A stretch of 40,546 nucleotides of DNA from an uncultured Duncaniella sp. (GTDB lineage: Bacteria > Bacteroidota > Bacteroidia > Bacteroidales > Muribaculaceae), in assembly GCA_910588795.1 (NCBI GenBank), contig CAJURI010000019.1:1-40546 (forward strand). The letters run 5' to 3'. The translations under genes and the position numbers were made by a program. This document shows, piece after piece, positions 9,401 through 17,018 of this stretch. Each line of letters opens with the position of its first letter. Within the stretch, counting starts at the first letter, position 1. The notes below the pieces were generated by a model, which was not told the DNA's origin, did not search any database, and saw nothing but the letters and a program-made list of their open reading frames with translations.

Positions 9401-9918
9401 CAATATATTGCGGCACCGCCACACCTACAATAAGCGGATCGCTAACTCCGGAGATCACCTGGAACGGATTCTCGCTATCGGCGATGTTCAATTTCTACGG
9501 AGGCCACAAAATGCGCGTCAACGGCAACGACTGGTACACCGGAGGCGGAGAGGGTGGCTATGACAACACTGCCGAGGTGATCCCTGTCGAGGCATTGAAG
9601 TACTGGAAAGGTGAACAAGGTGTCCCCGGCAACGGTATCAATTCCGACAACTACCGTCTGAGCTACATAAGCTACCGCAACGACAATATAGTCAATGCCG
9701 ACTATATGAAGCTCCGCAACATCGTGCTCAGCTACAATTTTGACCGCCGCCTGTGCCGCAAGATCGGCCTTAACGATCTGCGCCTGCGCGTACAGATGAA
9801 CAATGTGTGCACATGGGCACGCAATTCCCGAGGCATAGATCCGGAGGCATGGAGCGGGGACAAGCCGGCTCTCAAGACTCCGAGAAGCTACACTATGAGC
9901 ATTTTCTTCAATCTCTAA
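6490..9918 (+). CDS. SusC/RagA-family TonB-dependent outer-membrane receptor (module A)
   Basis: A 1142-residue TonB-dependent transporter of the SusC type. Residues 1-22 are a signal peptide ending MYA. About 39-113 are the CarboxypepD_reg-like domain (TGTVLDEEGEPLPGATV). EVVVTGYQ near 121-128 leads into the plug, about 130-245, with the family signature SIYGARAANGVIVITT. The rest is a 22-strand beta barrel ending in an aromatic C-terminus (FFNL). It should form a lidded complex with the SusD-like lipoprotein encoded 12 nt downstream and import a ligand using the TonB-ExbBD energy system. The cargo cannot be told from sequence, and no CAZyme or peptidase gene is adjacent. There is no N-terminal STN domain, so anti-sigma signalling is not expected; control by the upstream regulator is more likely. 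Confidence 0.95.
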   Translation: MKKLICIMVVALSLGVPSGMYAQKKTHTLTESMDKIQKKTITGTVLDEEGEPLPGATVTIEGTSDITASDIDGNFTILCHSKKPRLVITYVGMKPVTLDLEKEKTGYVRVRMEAAPNMMSEVVVTGYQNIKRENATGSYQVLTAADLDKRTVSDLSDNLEGKIPGMMKKTKSSSKDEDAFIIRGQGTFNAKTAPLVVVDGLPIEGGMSTVNPYDIENVTVLKDAAAASIYGARAANGVIVITTKAAKTERLSVDFNADLTITEKQKYDNMSWANAAQVIELEKYNFQAMLDEEGQTHLNSALSTFNNGRLEGFSPVMRQFLANHTGQLSDDDLNATLDRWSRNDYRREYQDVHDRNQVFQQYNVAVRAQGKIISSSLMANYSHDNMGIQKEKSNSLTLKYRGDIKAAKWLDVSVGLNVLNTRSKTHDFGYMNNYAEINSFLPYQSMYNEDGSLARMEGCVYPGLDAFSNPDLELKDNTFNLVDEMNRNFRNNRYTNTRAFINTKFTLLPGWTASAQFQYEDIFSESKTHYEADSYIMRSAYNAFTTGGVTGVWVPDPDFDLMDLFMHPENYPEDQWFHLNEKYEIQHLPTEHHIPDGGFLSTSTGESKYYTFRAQTNYKRTLFGKHDIDLLGGFEYRETRDTGNSDMYYGYDEATQNNNNFAADWSYIQNPVNGVFGDHVTQQFLSPQGYFGTYNTLHRFYSIYFTGNYVFDNRYSISGSYRVDKCDLFGTDPKFRGRPLWSIGGSWNAHNEAFLRPFTWINALKLRGSYGLTGNIDQTAKSRLTASIKNNPYTNESMGDLQTPPNDQLRWEKTATWNLGVDFAFLGYRVNGSLDYYHKKGTDILTKTDIDHTAGYESLILNSGDMVNHGIEFQLDLRILQQRSRRDLGVNLGFNIAYNKNKVIKASTYATSGADYLGFTLKEGYPLNSLFSYDYAGLVEKNGQYVNAWRDHNGEVHDTPISNASFTQEDAIYCGTATPTISGSLTPEITWNGFSLSAMFNFYGGHKMRVNGNDWYTGGGEGGYDNTAEVIPVEALKYWKGEQGVPGNGINSDNYRLSYISYRNDNIVNADYMKLRNIVLSYNFDRRLCRKIGLNDLRLRVQMNNVCTWARNSRGIDPEAWSGDKPALKTPRSYTMSIFFNL

Positions 9919-9930
9919 GCATTCACAGAC

Positions 9931-11328
9931 ATGAAATATATCACAGGACTTTTAGCCGCAGCATGCATGATGATGGCGTCATGCGATGACAAGCTCGACT
10001 ACACGCCGCTCGGCATGTCGACACTTGACACAGTGAGCGACCTCGAGACACTGCTCAACCAGCCATGGTACATATTCAATGGTGCTACCTCTCTGGAAGT
10101 GCTCGCCAACAACACTTATCCTGAAAAGTATAAGAAAGTGGAGGCGATGCTGACCAACAAGAACACTATCAGTTATGCCCTCCTTGCATGCGACGAAAGT
10201 GTCGATCGTGCAGATCTTTCTACAGACGATAATATATATGACAAGCTGTATGGATACATACAGTACCCCAATGTCATAATAGCCAAGGCTCCGGAGGCCG
10301 ATGGTGACGGGAAACTCCGCTCGGAGATAATTGCCGAGTCGAGGGTGCTCCGCGCATGGTTTCATTTCCTTGCCGTGAATATCTATGCCAAACAGTATGA
10401 CGAGAGCACTGCGGCAACTGACGGAGGTGTGGCCTATGTCGACAATATCAATGCCCAGGAGCTTAAAGAGAAGCGAACTGTGGCCTATGTGTATCAGCGT
10501 ATACTCGAGGACTGTGCCGACGAGGTGATAGCCGCTGTGCCGCAGCGCACCGGCAAGACCACATGGCGAGGTGGAGCCGACTTTGCCAATGCTGTGCGTG
10601 CTTTGGTGCTGTTTCAGATGAAGCATTACGACCAGGCCCTGGAGTATTGCAACCGCGCTCTTGCCATAAACGATGTCATTGAGGACCGTCAGGAATCACT
10701 GTCGAGCGGCAACTGGACCGTGGACTTTTCCCATCCCAACAATTACCTGCATTTCCGAGGCACTAACACCAATCTTGGTGAATATTCGGCATACATACTC
10801 ACCCCCGAGGCTTCGTCGAAGATAGAGCAGTACGACTATCTTCTCACATTCAGCAGCGAGAACGGCGGATGGGACAGGGATTCAGGCTACGGACTCCCCG
10901 GCAGCTATGTAAGCTCGGCCAGCGGTGTGCAGATTTCCTCGTTCGGCATCCGTACCGAGAATGTCATATACACGGCAGCCGAGTGCCTGATACGCACCGG
11001 CCATATCAAGGACGGGCTCGCGATGGTCGACCGTGTGCGCGCAAAGCGTGTGGCTAATGCCGAGCCGTTTGCAGAACGCACCGACATAACCACCGAGGAG
11101 CAGGCCATGGCTCTACTTCAGGATGCCAAGCGTGTGGAGATGTTCACCACCTGTTTCAATTATCTCGACTGCAAGCGTTGGAACAGCGAGGCCAAGTACC
11201 GCCGCACCATAATCCATGACCTCGGCGAGAAGGGCACTGCCGAATTGCGTCCCGACTCTCCGCTGTGGATATTCCCGTTCCCGGTATCATCGGTGATACA
11301 TAATCCGACGCTTACACCCAATTATTGA
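9931..11328 (+). CDS. SusD/RagB-family surface lipoprotein (module A)
   Basis: A 465-residue lipoprotein that caps the SusC barrel and captures the ligand at the cell surface. The signal peptide ends in a lipobox with Cys18 (MASCDDKLDYTP). The acidic residues right after Cys18 resemble the lipoprotein export signal of Bacteroides, which sends the protein to the outer face. A SusD-like helical (TPR) fold is expected, and the C-terminal block with LLQDAKRVEMF and CKRWN is typical of the RagB/SusD family. It is translated 12 nt after susC and ends the operon, 129 nt before a strong terminator. Ligand unknown. Confidence 0.93.
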   Translation: MKYITGLLAAACMMMASCDDKLDYTPLGMSTLDTVSDLETLLNQPWYIFNGATSLEVLANNTYPEKYKKVEAMLTNKNTISYALLACDESVDRADLSTDDNIYDKLYGYIQYPNVIIAKAPEADGDGKLRSEIIAESRVLRAWFHFLAVNIYAKQYDESTAATDGGVAYVDNINAQELKEKRTVAYVYQRILEDCADEVIAAVPQRTGKTTWRGGADFANAVRALVLFQMKHYDQALEYCNRALAINDVIEDRQESLSSGNWTVDFSHPNNYLHFRGTNTNLGEYSAYILTPEASSKIEQYDYLLTFSSENGGWDRDSGYGLPGSYVSSASGVQISSFGIRTENVIYTAAECLIRTGHIKDGLAMVDRVRAKRVANAEPFAERTDITTEEQAMALLQDAKRVEMFTTCFNYLDCKRWNSEAKYRRTIIHDLGEKGTAELRPDSPLWIFPFPVSSVIHNPTLTPNY

Positions 11329-11457
11329 TTCTCAGATTTATAAATGATTGATTATATTGTGTAAATTATTGATTTATTGATTAAGATTTAGTTTCAATCG
11401 TCAGCTTCAAACTAAGAGTATGTTTAGTATTTAACAGACACTCTAATTTGCACTGTA

Positions 11458-11498
11458 ACTCCGGGCGATGTCGTGACTGACATTGCCCGGAGTGTTTT
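11458..11498 (+). terminator. Intrinsic terminator of module A
   Basis: Arms 11458-11472 and 11479-11493 pair over 15 bp with one G-T wobble and a 6-nt loop, followed by GTTTT. It separates the SusCD operon from the ATPase/TOPRIM-like cassette, so the cassette needs its own promoter. Confidence 0.85.
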
Positions 11499-11563
11499 AT
11501 TATATGATATTGAGGAAGATCAAAATTTGCCGTAAAAAAATTACGGAGCTCGGATATTTTGCG

Positions 11564-11571
11564 TATATTTG
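11564..11571 (+). promoter_or_regulatory. Predicted -7 element of the ATPase/TOPRIM-like cassette
   Basis: TATATTTG matches TAnnTTTG exactly, 39 nt before the ATG at 11611. The -33 region (TTAC near 11541) is weak, as might be expected for a low-expression or foreign promoter. Confidence 0.45.
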
Positions 11572-11610
11572 CGATATCATATATTTTTTATTCATAATCA
11601 TAATATACCA

Positions 11611-12714
11611 ATGCTTGTAAAGTTTGCAGTAAAGAACTATAGGGGTTTTGCCGACCGTATAGAACTTGATTTGTCCCGTCCAAATAATTATGAGTATAAT
11701 TCATTTGCCATCTCTGACGGGGTGGTCAAGAATGGTATTATATATGGTCCGAACGGAGCAGGAAAGAGCAATCTTGGGTTGGCTATATTTGATATAGAAT
11801 ATCATCTTGCGCCATTGAAAGCAAAGAAGCCGGGATATTATGACAATTATGAATACGGGAATACCGGTTTGTTGGTGGATTTTGAATACACTTTCAATTT
11901 TTCTGGTCAGATTGTGGAGTACAGGTATTCTAAAGATCGCAACAATGTGCTGCACAAGGAAATGCTTATTGTCGATGGGGAACCTGTTTTTTCAAAGGAA
12001 GGCAATATATTCAAGATAAAGACTTCTTATTTCTCCAATGATGATGTTATAAAAGACAACCTTAAAAATAATGCGAACAATGTATCGGTCGTCAATTTTC
12101 TGTTGGCGTTCTATCCTCTTCCGGAAAATCATTTCTTGTTGAGGCTTCAGGACTTTGTAAACAGAATGCTGTGGATCAGATATGTTGAGGGACGTGAGTT
12201 TATAGGGATTGAAACTCAGCCCAATGGCAATATAGAGGAGTACATTATAAAGAATGGACTGGTGGACGATTTCTCATCATTCCTCATGCGTGTGAGCGAT
12301 CAGAAATTTGATTTTATAGAGCCGGAACCCACCGATAAGGCTCTTTTCTATCAGGTGGACGGGAACAGGCTTTCATTTGTGGAGACTATTTCTTCAGGCA
12401 CCAGATCATTGGAGCTGCTTTATTTTTGGATGAAACGTATGGGTGATCCGTCGTTTGTGTTCATTGATGAGTTTGATGCGTTCTATCATTTCCGGATGTC
12501 ATTCAATGTTTGCAAGGAGCTCTTCAGCATGCCGTGTCAGTTGTTCATGTCCTCTCATAATACATATTTGATGACTAATGAACTGTTGCGGCCTGATTGT
12601 AATTTCATAATCAACGGTAATAAGATAAAGTCGCTTAGCGAATGTACAGACAAAGAGCTGCGTTTCGGGCACAATATCGAAAAATTGTATCGCGGAAAAG
12701 CCTTTGACATATGA
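11611..12714 (+). CDS. AAA_15/ABC-type ATPase, putative anti-phage defence component
   Basis: A compact 367-residue ATPase of the AAA_15/OLD-like branch. Start: the frame is open further up, but only from a TTG inside the promoter, whereas MLVKFAVKNYRGF at 11611 is the classic N-terminus of this family. Motifs in order: Walker A GPNGAGKS (46-53), ABC-like signature SSGTRS (261-266), Walker B FVFIDEFDAF (Asp286-Glu287), and the switch His in SSHNT (His316). There is no long coiled coil, so it is not an SMC/RecN-type protein. Its last bases overlap the start of the next gene (ATGA), so the two are coupled. ATPases of this kind pair with TOPRIM-like effectors in AbiL, RloA/RloB and PARIS systems, where the ATPase senses infection. 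The region is clearly AT-richer than its neighbours, which suggests transfer. The defence role is inference. Confidence 0.8.
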   Translation: MLVKFAVKNYRGFADRIELDLSRPNNYEYNSFAISDGVVKNGIIYGPNGAGKSNLGLAIFDIEYHLAPLKAKKPGYYDNYEYGNTGLLVDFEYTFNFSGQIVEYRYSKDRNNVLHKEMLIVDGEPVFSKEGNIFKIKTSYFSNDDVIKDNLKNNANNVSVVNFLLAFYPLPENHFLLRLQDFVNRMLWIRYVEGREFIGIETQPNGNIEEYIIKNGLVDDFSSFLMRVSDQKFDFIEPEPTDKALFYQVDGNRLSFVETISSGTRSLELLYFWMKRMGDPSFVFIDEFDAFYHFRMSFNVCKELFSMPCQLFMSSHNTYLMTNELLRPDCNFIINGNKIKSLSECTDKELRFGHNIEKLYRGKAFDI

Positions 12715-13526
12715 TCCTGTTTGTTTTTGAGGGCTATAAGCGTGAACCACGGTTATTTGAGGCAATAAAGAGTATATTTTTGCCTCGGGAGATTGAGCCA
12801 ATAGTATGCACCTACAGATGCAATATTTATAAATTGTATTCTCAGATAAAAAAGTATGATGTCTTTAATGATAAGGAAAGCGTCGATACGGTGTCGATAT
12901 TGAAAGATATTCTTATCTCGAAAAAAGACAATGTGTTGGACGGTATAAATTCTTCCGACATATCTGAAATATTCCTTTTTTTCGATTATGATTTTCATCA
13001 TCACTGTATGGATGATCTTGTATCCGATAATGGTCATATCGCTGAGATGCTCGACTTTTTTGATGATGAGACAGCCTGCGGGAAGTTATATATCAACTAT
13101 CCGATGATAGAGTCGATCAGGTACACCAAATTTCTCCCTGACGATGAGTATTTCTCATATACGGTGACGCGCGAGCAGTGTAAGTCAGAGGATTTCAAGA
13201 ATATTTCCCACAGTTTTTCTCATTATAAATCATTGGATCATTTGCTGCTGTCAAATAATCCTAAAGAATCGGATGAGAAGAAAAGTGTAAAGTTCGTAAC
13301 GGCAAAGACTAATTGGCTTCATTTGGTGAGAATGAATGTTGGGAAGGCTGCTTATATATGTGGCGGATGTAATGACGCTCATGTGTCAAAAAAACTTATC
13401 TCACAGCCTTTGATATTTAAATCTCAGTTGGAAAAGCATGTGTATGGATCAGAGTGTCGAGTGTCCGTATTGAATTCGTTCCCGATATTTATATACGACT
13501 ATCTGAGTGCAGTCCCCGGCCTTTAG
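12711..13526 (+). CDS. TOPRIM-like protein coupled to the ATPase, putative defence effector
   Basis: A 271-residue protein with no signal peptide or membrane segment. No named family is recognised with certainty. It starts MILFVFEGYKRE, a beta strand ending in an acidic residue (Glu7), and has a second strand EIFLFFDYDFHH with Asp92-x-Asp94. An early Glu and a later DxD, each at the end of a hydrophobic strand, are the catalytic pattern of TOPRIM-fold nucleases such as OLD, RloB and AriB. A further motif is INYPMIES (128-135). It overlaps the ATPase gene by 4 nt and shares its AT-rich composition. By analogy with AbiL, RloB and PARIS it may be the nuclease arm released or activated on phage infection. 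Alternatives are a regulator of the ATPase or a DNA-repair role. Confidence 0.6.
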   Translation: MILFVFEGYKREPRLFEAIKSIFLPREIEPIVCTYRCNIYKLYSQIKKYDVFNDKESVDTVSILKDILISKKDNVLDGINSSDISEIFLFFDYDFHHHCMDDLVSDNGHIAEMLDFFDDETACGKLYINYPMIESIRYTKFLPDDEYFSYTVTREQCKSEDFKNISHSFSHYKSLDHLLLSNNPKESDEKKSVKFVTAKTNWLHLVRMNVGKAAYICGGCNDAHVSKKLISQPLIFKSQLEKHVYGSECRVSVLNSFPIFIYDYLSAVPGL

Positions 13527-13592
13527 GATGGTAGTTCCCCGAAAAAATTTTCATAATAATGTAAATTCTGAAAATGTTATGGGGAGATTTGT

Positions 13593-13623
13593 TTTGTTAT
13601 TGTCGGGATATTTGCGACCTTTG
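13593..13623 (+). promoter_or_regulatory. Predicted promoter of nhaD
   Basis: TTTG at 13593-13596 and GACCTTTG at 13616-13623 (one mismatch to TAnnTTTG) are separated by 19 nt. The leader would be about 75 nt. A second -7-like GATATTTG at 13607-13614 is possible. Confidence 0.45.
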
Positions 13624-13707
13624 CACCAATGTTCCGCACGTGAGGCGGGACATCCATGAAAACTATACACAATAATCATCACATCCTTAAATTCAAATCA
13701 TTACACA

Positions 13708-15000
13708 ATGGTTACTGCTATCGTAATCTTCTTTATCCTCGGATATCTGTGCATCGCTCTTGAGAGCGTGCTGAAAATCAACAAGGCTGTGCCTGCACTT
13801 CTCATGTGTGTGGTGTGCTGGACTCTTTATGCCTGTGGTGGCGCGCCCGACGGCACTGACACATCTTCGCGTCTGCTCCATCATCTTGGCGAGACTTGTG
13901 AGATACTGTTCTTCCTTATGGGTGCTATGACCATTGTGGAGATTGTAGATGCCAACGGAGGCTTCTATTTCGTTCATGACGTTCTTGCCACCAAAAGCAA
14001 GCGTGCCCTGCTGTGGCGCATCACATTCATGACATTCATATTGTCAGCCATACTTGACAACCTCACTACGAGCATTGTGATGGTGATGGTGCTCCGCAAG
14101 CTTGTGGCCGACACCAAGGACCGCATGCTCTTCGGGGGAATGATCATCATCGCGGCCAATGCCGGCGGCGCGTTCTCGCCCATAGGCGATGTCACCACCA
14201 TTATGCTTTGGATCAAGGGTATGATATCTACCGGAGGTGTGCTTAGCCAGCTGATAGCACCGTCGCTTGTGGCTGTGATAGTATCGGCACTCTGCACATG
14301 TCTGTATCTCAAGGGTGACCTTCAGGCTCCGCAGCGTGACGAGGCTCCGGGACAGGCAAATAATCCTGACCGCATGCTCATACTGTGTGTGGGTGTGGGC
14401 GGACTGATATTCGTGCCCATATTCCGCATGCTCACAGGACTTGCTCCTTTCATGGGGATACTTCTCGCTCTCGGCGTGCTGTGGTTTGTGAGCGAATGCC
14501 GCTGCAACCGTCATGCGCTTTTCTGCGAGACCTCCCATCTGAAGGTGACCACACTGCTTTCGCGAATCGATATGGCCACCATACTTTTCTTCCTCGGCAT
14601 ACTGCTCGCTGTGGCGACGCTTCAGGAGACCGGCGTGCTCTCCGCATTCGGGCAGTGGCTCAATGAGGCATCGGACGGAAACCACTATCTCGTTACAGGT
14701 ATAATCGGCGTGGTGTCGAGTGTCGTGGACAATGTGCCTCTCGTGGCCGGCTGCATGGACATGTATCCCATCGCAGCGTCGGGCGATTTCGGTGTCGACG
14801 GTCTGTTCTGGCAGCTTCTTGCCTACTGCGCCGGCGTTGGAGGCTCGATGCTCATTATCGGTTCGGCCGCCGGAGTTGTGGTGATGGGCCTGGAGAAGAT
14901 CAGCTTCGGATGGTATCTGCGCCGCTTCACATGGATAGCTTTCATCGGTTATTTATCCGGTATCGGGGTGTATGCCATAGAGCACATGCTGTTCCTTTGA
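13708..15000 (+). CDS. nhaD: NhaD-family Na+/H+ antiporter
   Basis: A 430-residue inner-membrane protein with about 11-12 hydrophobic segments, of the NhaD branch of the ion transporter superfamily. It exchanges Na+ (or Li+) for H+, supporting pH and sodium balance. Supporting blocks are the membrane helix with ILDNLTTSIVMVMVLRKL, the conserved NAGGAFSPIGDVTTIMLWIKG, and VVDNVPLVAGCMDMYP near the C-terminus. The two half-helix regions with Asn/Asp and Thr are typical of the substrate site in this fold. The normal GC content returns here, after the AT-rich cassette. A small lipoprotein gene follows after 20 nt and may be cotranscribed. Confidence 0.9.
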   Translation: MVTAIVIFFILGYLCIALESVLKINKAVPALLMCVVCWTLYACGGAPDGTDTSSRLLHHLGETCEILFFLMGAMTIVEIVDANGGFYFVHDVLATKSKRALLWRITFMTFILSAILDNLTTSIVMVMVLRKLVADTKDRMLFGGMIIIAANAGGAFSPIGDVTTIMLWIKGMISTGGVLSQLIAPSLVAVIVSALCTCLYLKGDLQAPQRDEAPGQANNPDRMLILCVGVGGLIFVPIFRMLTGLAPFMGILLALGVLWFVSECRCNRHALFCETSHLKVTTLLSRIDMATILFFLGILLAVATLQETGVLSAFGQWLNEASDGNHYLVTGIIGVVSSVVDNVPLVAGCMDMYPIAASGDFGVDGLFWQLLAYCAGVGGSMLIIGSAAGVVVMGLEKISFGWYLRRFTWIAFIGYLSGIGVYAIEHMLFL

Positions 15001-15020
15001 GGATATTTGTATAGAAAGAT

Positions 15021-15707
15021 ATGATGAGTCTCTTGCGTTTGTTTTGCCTCCTGTGTCTTGTCATGCCGGTTATGTCGGGTTGTGACGTGATAGAGTCGGC
15101 GTCGCCTGAGGTGTTCGGCGACGGTGAGGATACAGACGGTGATGAACTGTTTGAGACAACAGATCTTTCGCTCTTTGAGCTTCGTCACCGTGTGAAAAGC
15201 GTGCATACGACGGTGTACTACAATGTGGTGCCCGGAGGTGATTCCGTGGCAGTGGATACTACGGCACAGAATGTTGTGAAAACTGTGGTGTACTTCGACT
15301 CGCTCGGCAATTATGTCCCCCGGCGTGACGAGAGGATTAAGCGTGACGAATACGGGCGCATAGTGCGCTGGGAGGACCGCCGTCCCAATCTGCGGCGCGT
15401 GCACGGAGGTTTCCTCAAGGACACATTGACCTATCGTCACATAAGCCCCAATGTGGTGCAGTCAGCAGGAATGGGCGACTATGCCATAACCGTGTATGAC
15501 GACAACCGGCGTGTGGTGGGACAGTACACCGATCCTATAGCAGCCGGAGAACAGTCGGCCGTGTTCAATCTCTACCGTTCAGAGGATGAGAGAGGTAACT
15601 GGACAGAGCGTCTGAGCGTGTGGACCACGCAGGCTCCCGGCTCGCGTCCGCATGTGTCCTATACACTCACCAGAAGAGATATAAAATACCATAATAGAAA
15701 GCCCTGA
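15021..15707 (+). CDS. Hypothetical lipoprotein
   Basis: A 228-residue protein I cannot assign to a named family. The signal peptide ends in a lipobox with Cys21 (PVMSGCDVIES) if the first of two adjacent ATGs is used; the second (15024) gives the same protein minus one Met. An acidic stretch (GDGEDTDGDELFETTD) follows, consistent with surface exposure. The remainder is rich in beta-strand patterns and charged residues (YGRIVRWEDRRPN), a repeat-like arrangement seen in some YD/RHS-like or sugar-binding beta proteins, but too short for a call. It follows nhaD by 20 nt and ends just before a bidirectional terminator. Confidence 0.65.
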   Translation: MMSLLRLFCLLCLVMPVMSGCDVIESASPEVFGDGEDTDGDELFETTDLSLFELRHRVKSVHTTVYYNVVPGGDSVAVDTTAQNVVKTVVYFDSLGNYVPRRDERIKRDEYGRIVRWEDRRPNLRRVHGGFLKDTLTYRHISPNVVQSAGMGDYAITVYDDNRRVVGQYTDPIAAGEQSAVFNLYRSEDERGNWTERLSVWTTQAPGSRPHVSYTLTRRDIKYHNRKP

Positions 15708-15728
15708 TATATAGGAGGAAATACAAAT

Positions 15729-15760
15729 AAGGGGTGCCGAATCCAGATTCGACGCCCCTT
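15729..15760. terminator. Bidirectional terminator between convergent operons
   Basis: Arms 15729-15743 and 15746-15760 pair over 15 positions with one wobble and one mismatch, with A residues on the left and T-rich sequence on the right. It lies between the + strand lipoprotein gene and the - strand module B. Confidence 0.75.
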
Positions 15761-15821
15761 CTTGATTATTGCTTAAACATTGATGTATGCCTTTGCGCCA
15801 TCGCGGCGTGGGACATTGGAT

Positions 15822-16997
15822 TTATTCAGCCATTAGCTCATCAACCTTGGCGGCGAGCTCTTCGCCGCGTAGATTCTCTGCCACGAGCCTGCCTTCGCTG
15901 TCGACTATATACATGGTAGGCACGGACGATACATGATAGGCATCGGCAATAGTATGGTCAGTGTCGCGGAGATTGATCCATTTCAGGTCCTCCTCTTTTA
16001 CTGCCTGACGCCATGCGGAGTCGTCCTGGTCAATGGATATGCTCAGCACATCGAATCCGTTGTTCATGTGTTTTTCATAGATGCTCTTTACATTTGGAAG
16101 CTCGCGGCGGCATGGTCCGCACCAGCTTGCCCAAAAATCGAGCAGGATATATTTCTTTCCGTTGCATGCCGAGGCGAGAGTCACTTCGCTGCCGTTGATG
16201 TCGGTCTGTGAGAAGTCAGCCATTTTATCGCCCGGACGTCCTACAGGATACAGTTCCTGAGCCACGAGACGTCCGGCATAGGTGTTTTTCACATCTTCGG
16301 GAAATGATTCATACATCTCTCGCAGCTTTGGGGAGAGGTAGGAGACATGGGATATCATGAGGATAGGTCCCCAGAAAGAGTTCTTATTTTCCTCCACGCC
16401 TGCATGGAACAATGAGTCGAAGGCTGTGAAGCAGTACTTCTCGGTCGATGACATTTTCTTGAACCCATCGGTGGATTGTATGGAATCAATGGCGGTCTGG
16501 TTACGGTCAGCCATAGCTTTGTGCAACTGCTTTATCAGTGTTGCATAGGTGCTCTGATTGGATGTCATTATAGAGTCGATGCGATAGCGCGGAGCCATCT
16601 TCACGATGTACTCATCAGTGAGTGGTGAGCCTGCCACTGTCACGTCATTGAAGTTATATAGTATTCTGCCGTCACTGCTCTCAGAGGCTGAAACGTTGCC
16701 GCTCATATCTATGTCGGCATTCTCAAGGATGAATCGTTTGCTGCCGTAATGGTCCTTGACTGTAAGGATGCTTGCGATAGGCTCGTCAGTTGTGCCGGTG
16801 AATTCAAATTTTCCGTCGATTACCGTGGTTTCAGCCAAAGGAGCTTCCGATGTGTGGGCAAGCGGAATAATGAGGACTACGGTGCTGTCAGGCAGACCCT
16901 CGATTTCACCCCTGATGGTGTATACGTCGCTCTTTCCTCCTGAGCAGGATGCAAAAAGCATAGAGCAGAGGAGCGATGTTGTAAATACATGTCTCAT
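15822..16997 (-). CDS. TlpA-like thioredoxin-fold lipoprotein with DUF4369 domain (module B)
   Basis: A 391-residue lipoprotein. The signal peptide ends MLFASCSGG with Cys18 lipidated. No acidic run follows the Cys, so retention on the periplasmic side is more likely than surface export. About residues 25-120 are a DUF4369-type beta domain (YTIRGEIEGLPDSTVVLIIP), then a helical linker, then from about 255 a TlpA/ResA thioredoxin domain with active site WCGPC (Cys293, Cys296) in DFWASWCGPCRREL and cis-Pro segment SSVPTMYIVD. The expected activity is disulfide reduction in the periplasm. It is the last gene of the SusC-SusD-TlpA operon, 21 nt after SusD. The module A counterpart is first in its operon and lacks the lipobox. 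Confidence 0.88.
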   Translation of the reverse strand: MRHVFTTSLLCSMLFASCSGGKSDVYTIRGEIEGLPDSTVVLIIPLAHTSEAPLAETTVIDGKFEFTGTTDEPIASILTVKDHYGSKRFILENADIDMSGNVSASESSDGRILYNFNDVTVAGSPLTDEYIVKMAPRYRIDSIMTSNQSTYATLIKQLHKAMADRNQTAIDSIQSTDGFKKMSSTEKYCFTAFDSLFHAGVEENKNSFWGPILMISHVSYLSPKLREMYESFPEDVKNTYAGRLVAQELYPVGRPGDKMADFSQTDINGSEVTLASACNGKKYILLDFWASWCGPCRRELPNVKSIYEKHMNNGFDVLSISIDQDDSAWRQAVKEEDLKWINLRDTDHTIADAYHVSSVPTMYIVDSEGRLVAENLRGEELAAKVDELMAE

Positions 16998-17018
16998 ATT
17001 TCTGTGGATTCGTTACTG

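Noticed and set aside
11569..11610. Upstream extension of the ATPase gene starting at a TTG
   Set aside because: The TTG lies within the predicted -7 element, and the extra 14 residues do not fit the family. MLVKFAVKNY at 11611 is the normal start.
11591..13560. TTCATAAT-like words on both sides of the AT-rich pair, as possible target-site duplications
   Set aside because: Only about 8 bp of AT-rich identity, not at symmetrical positions. No integrase, transposase or tRNA edge is present, so there is no real evidence for an element boundary.
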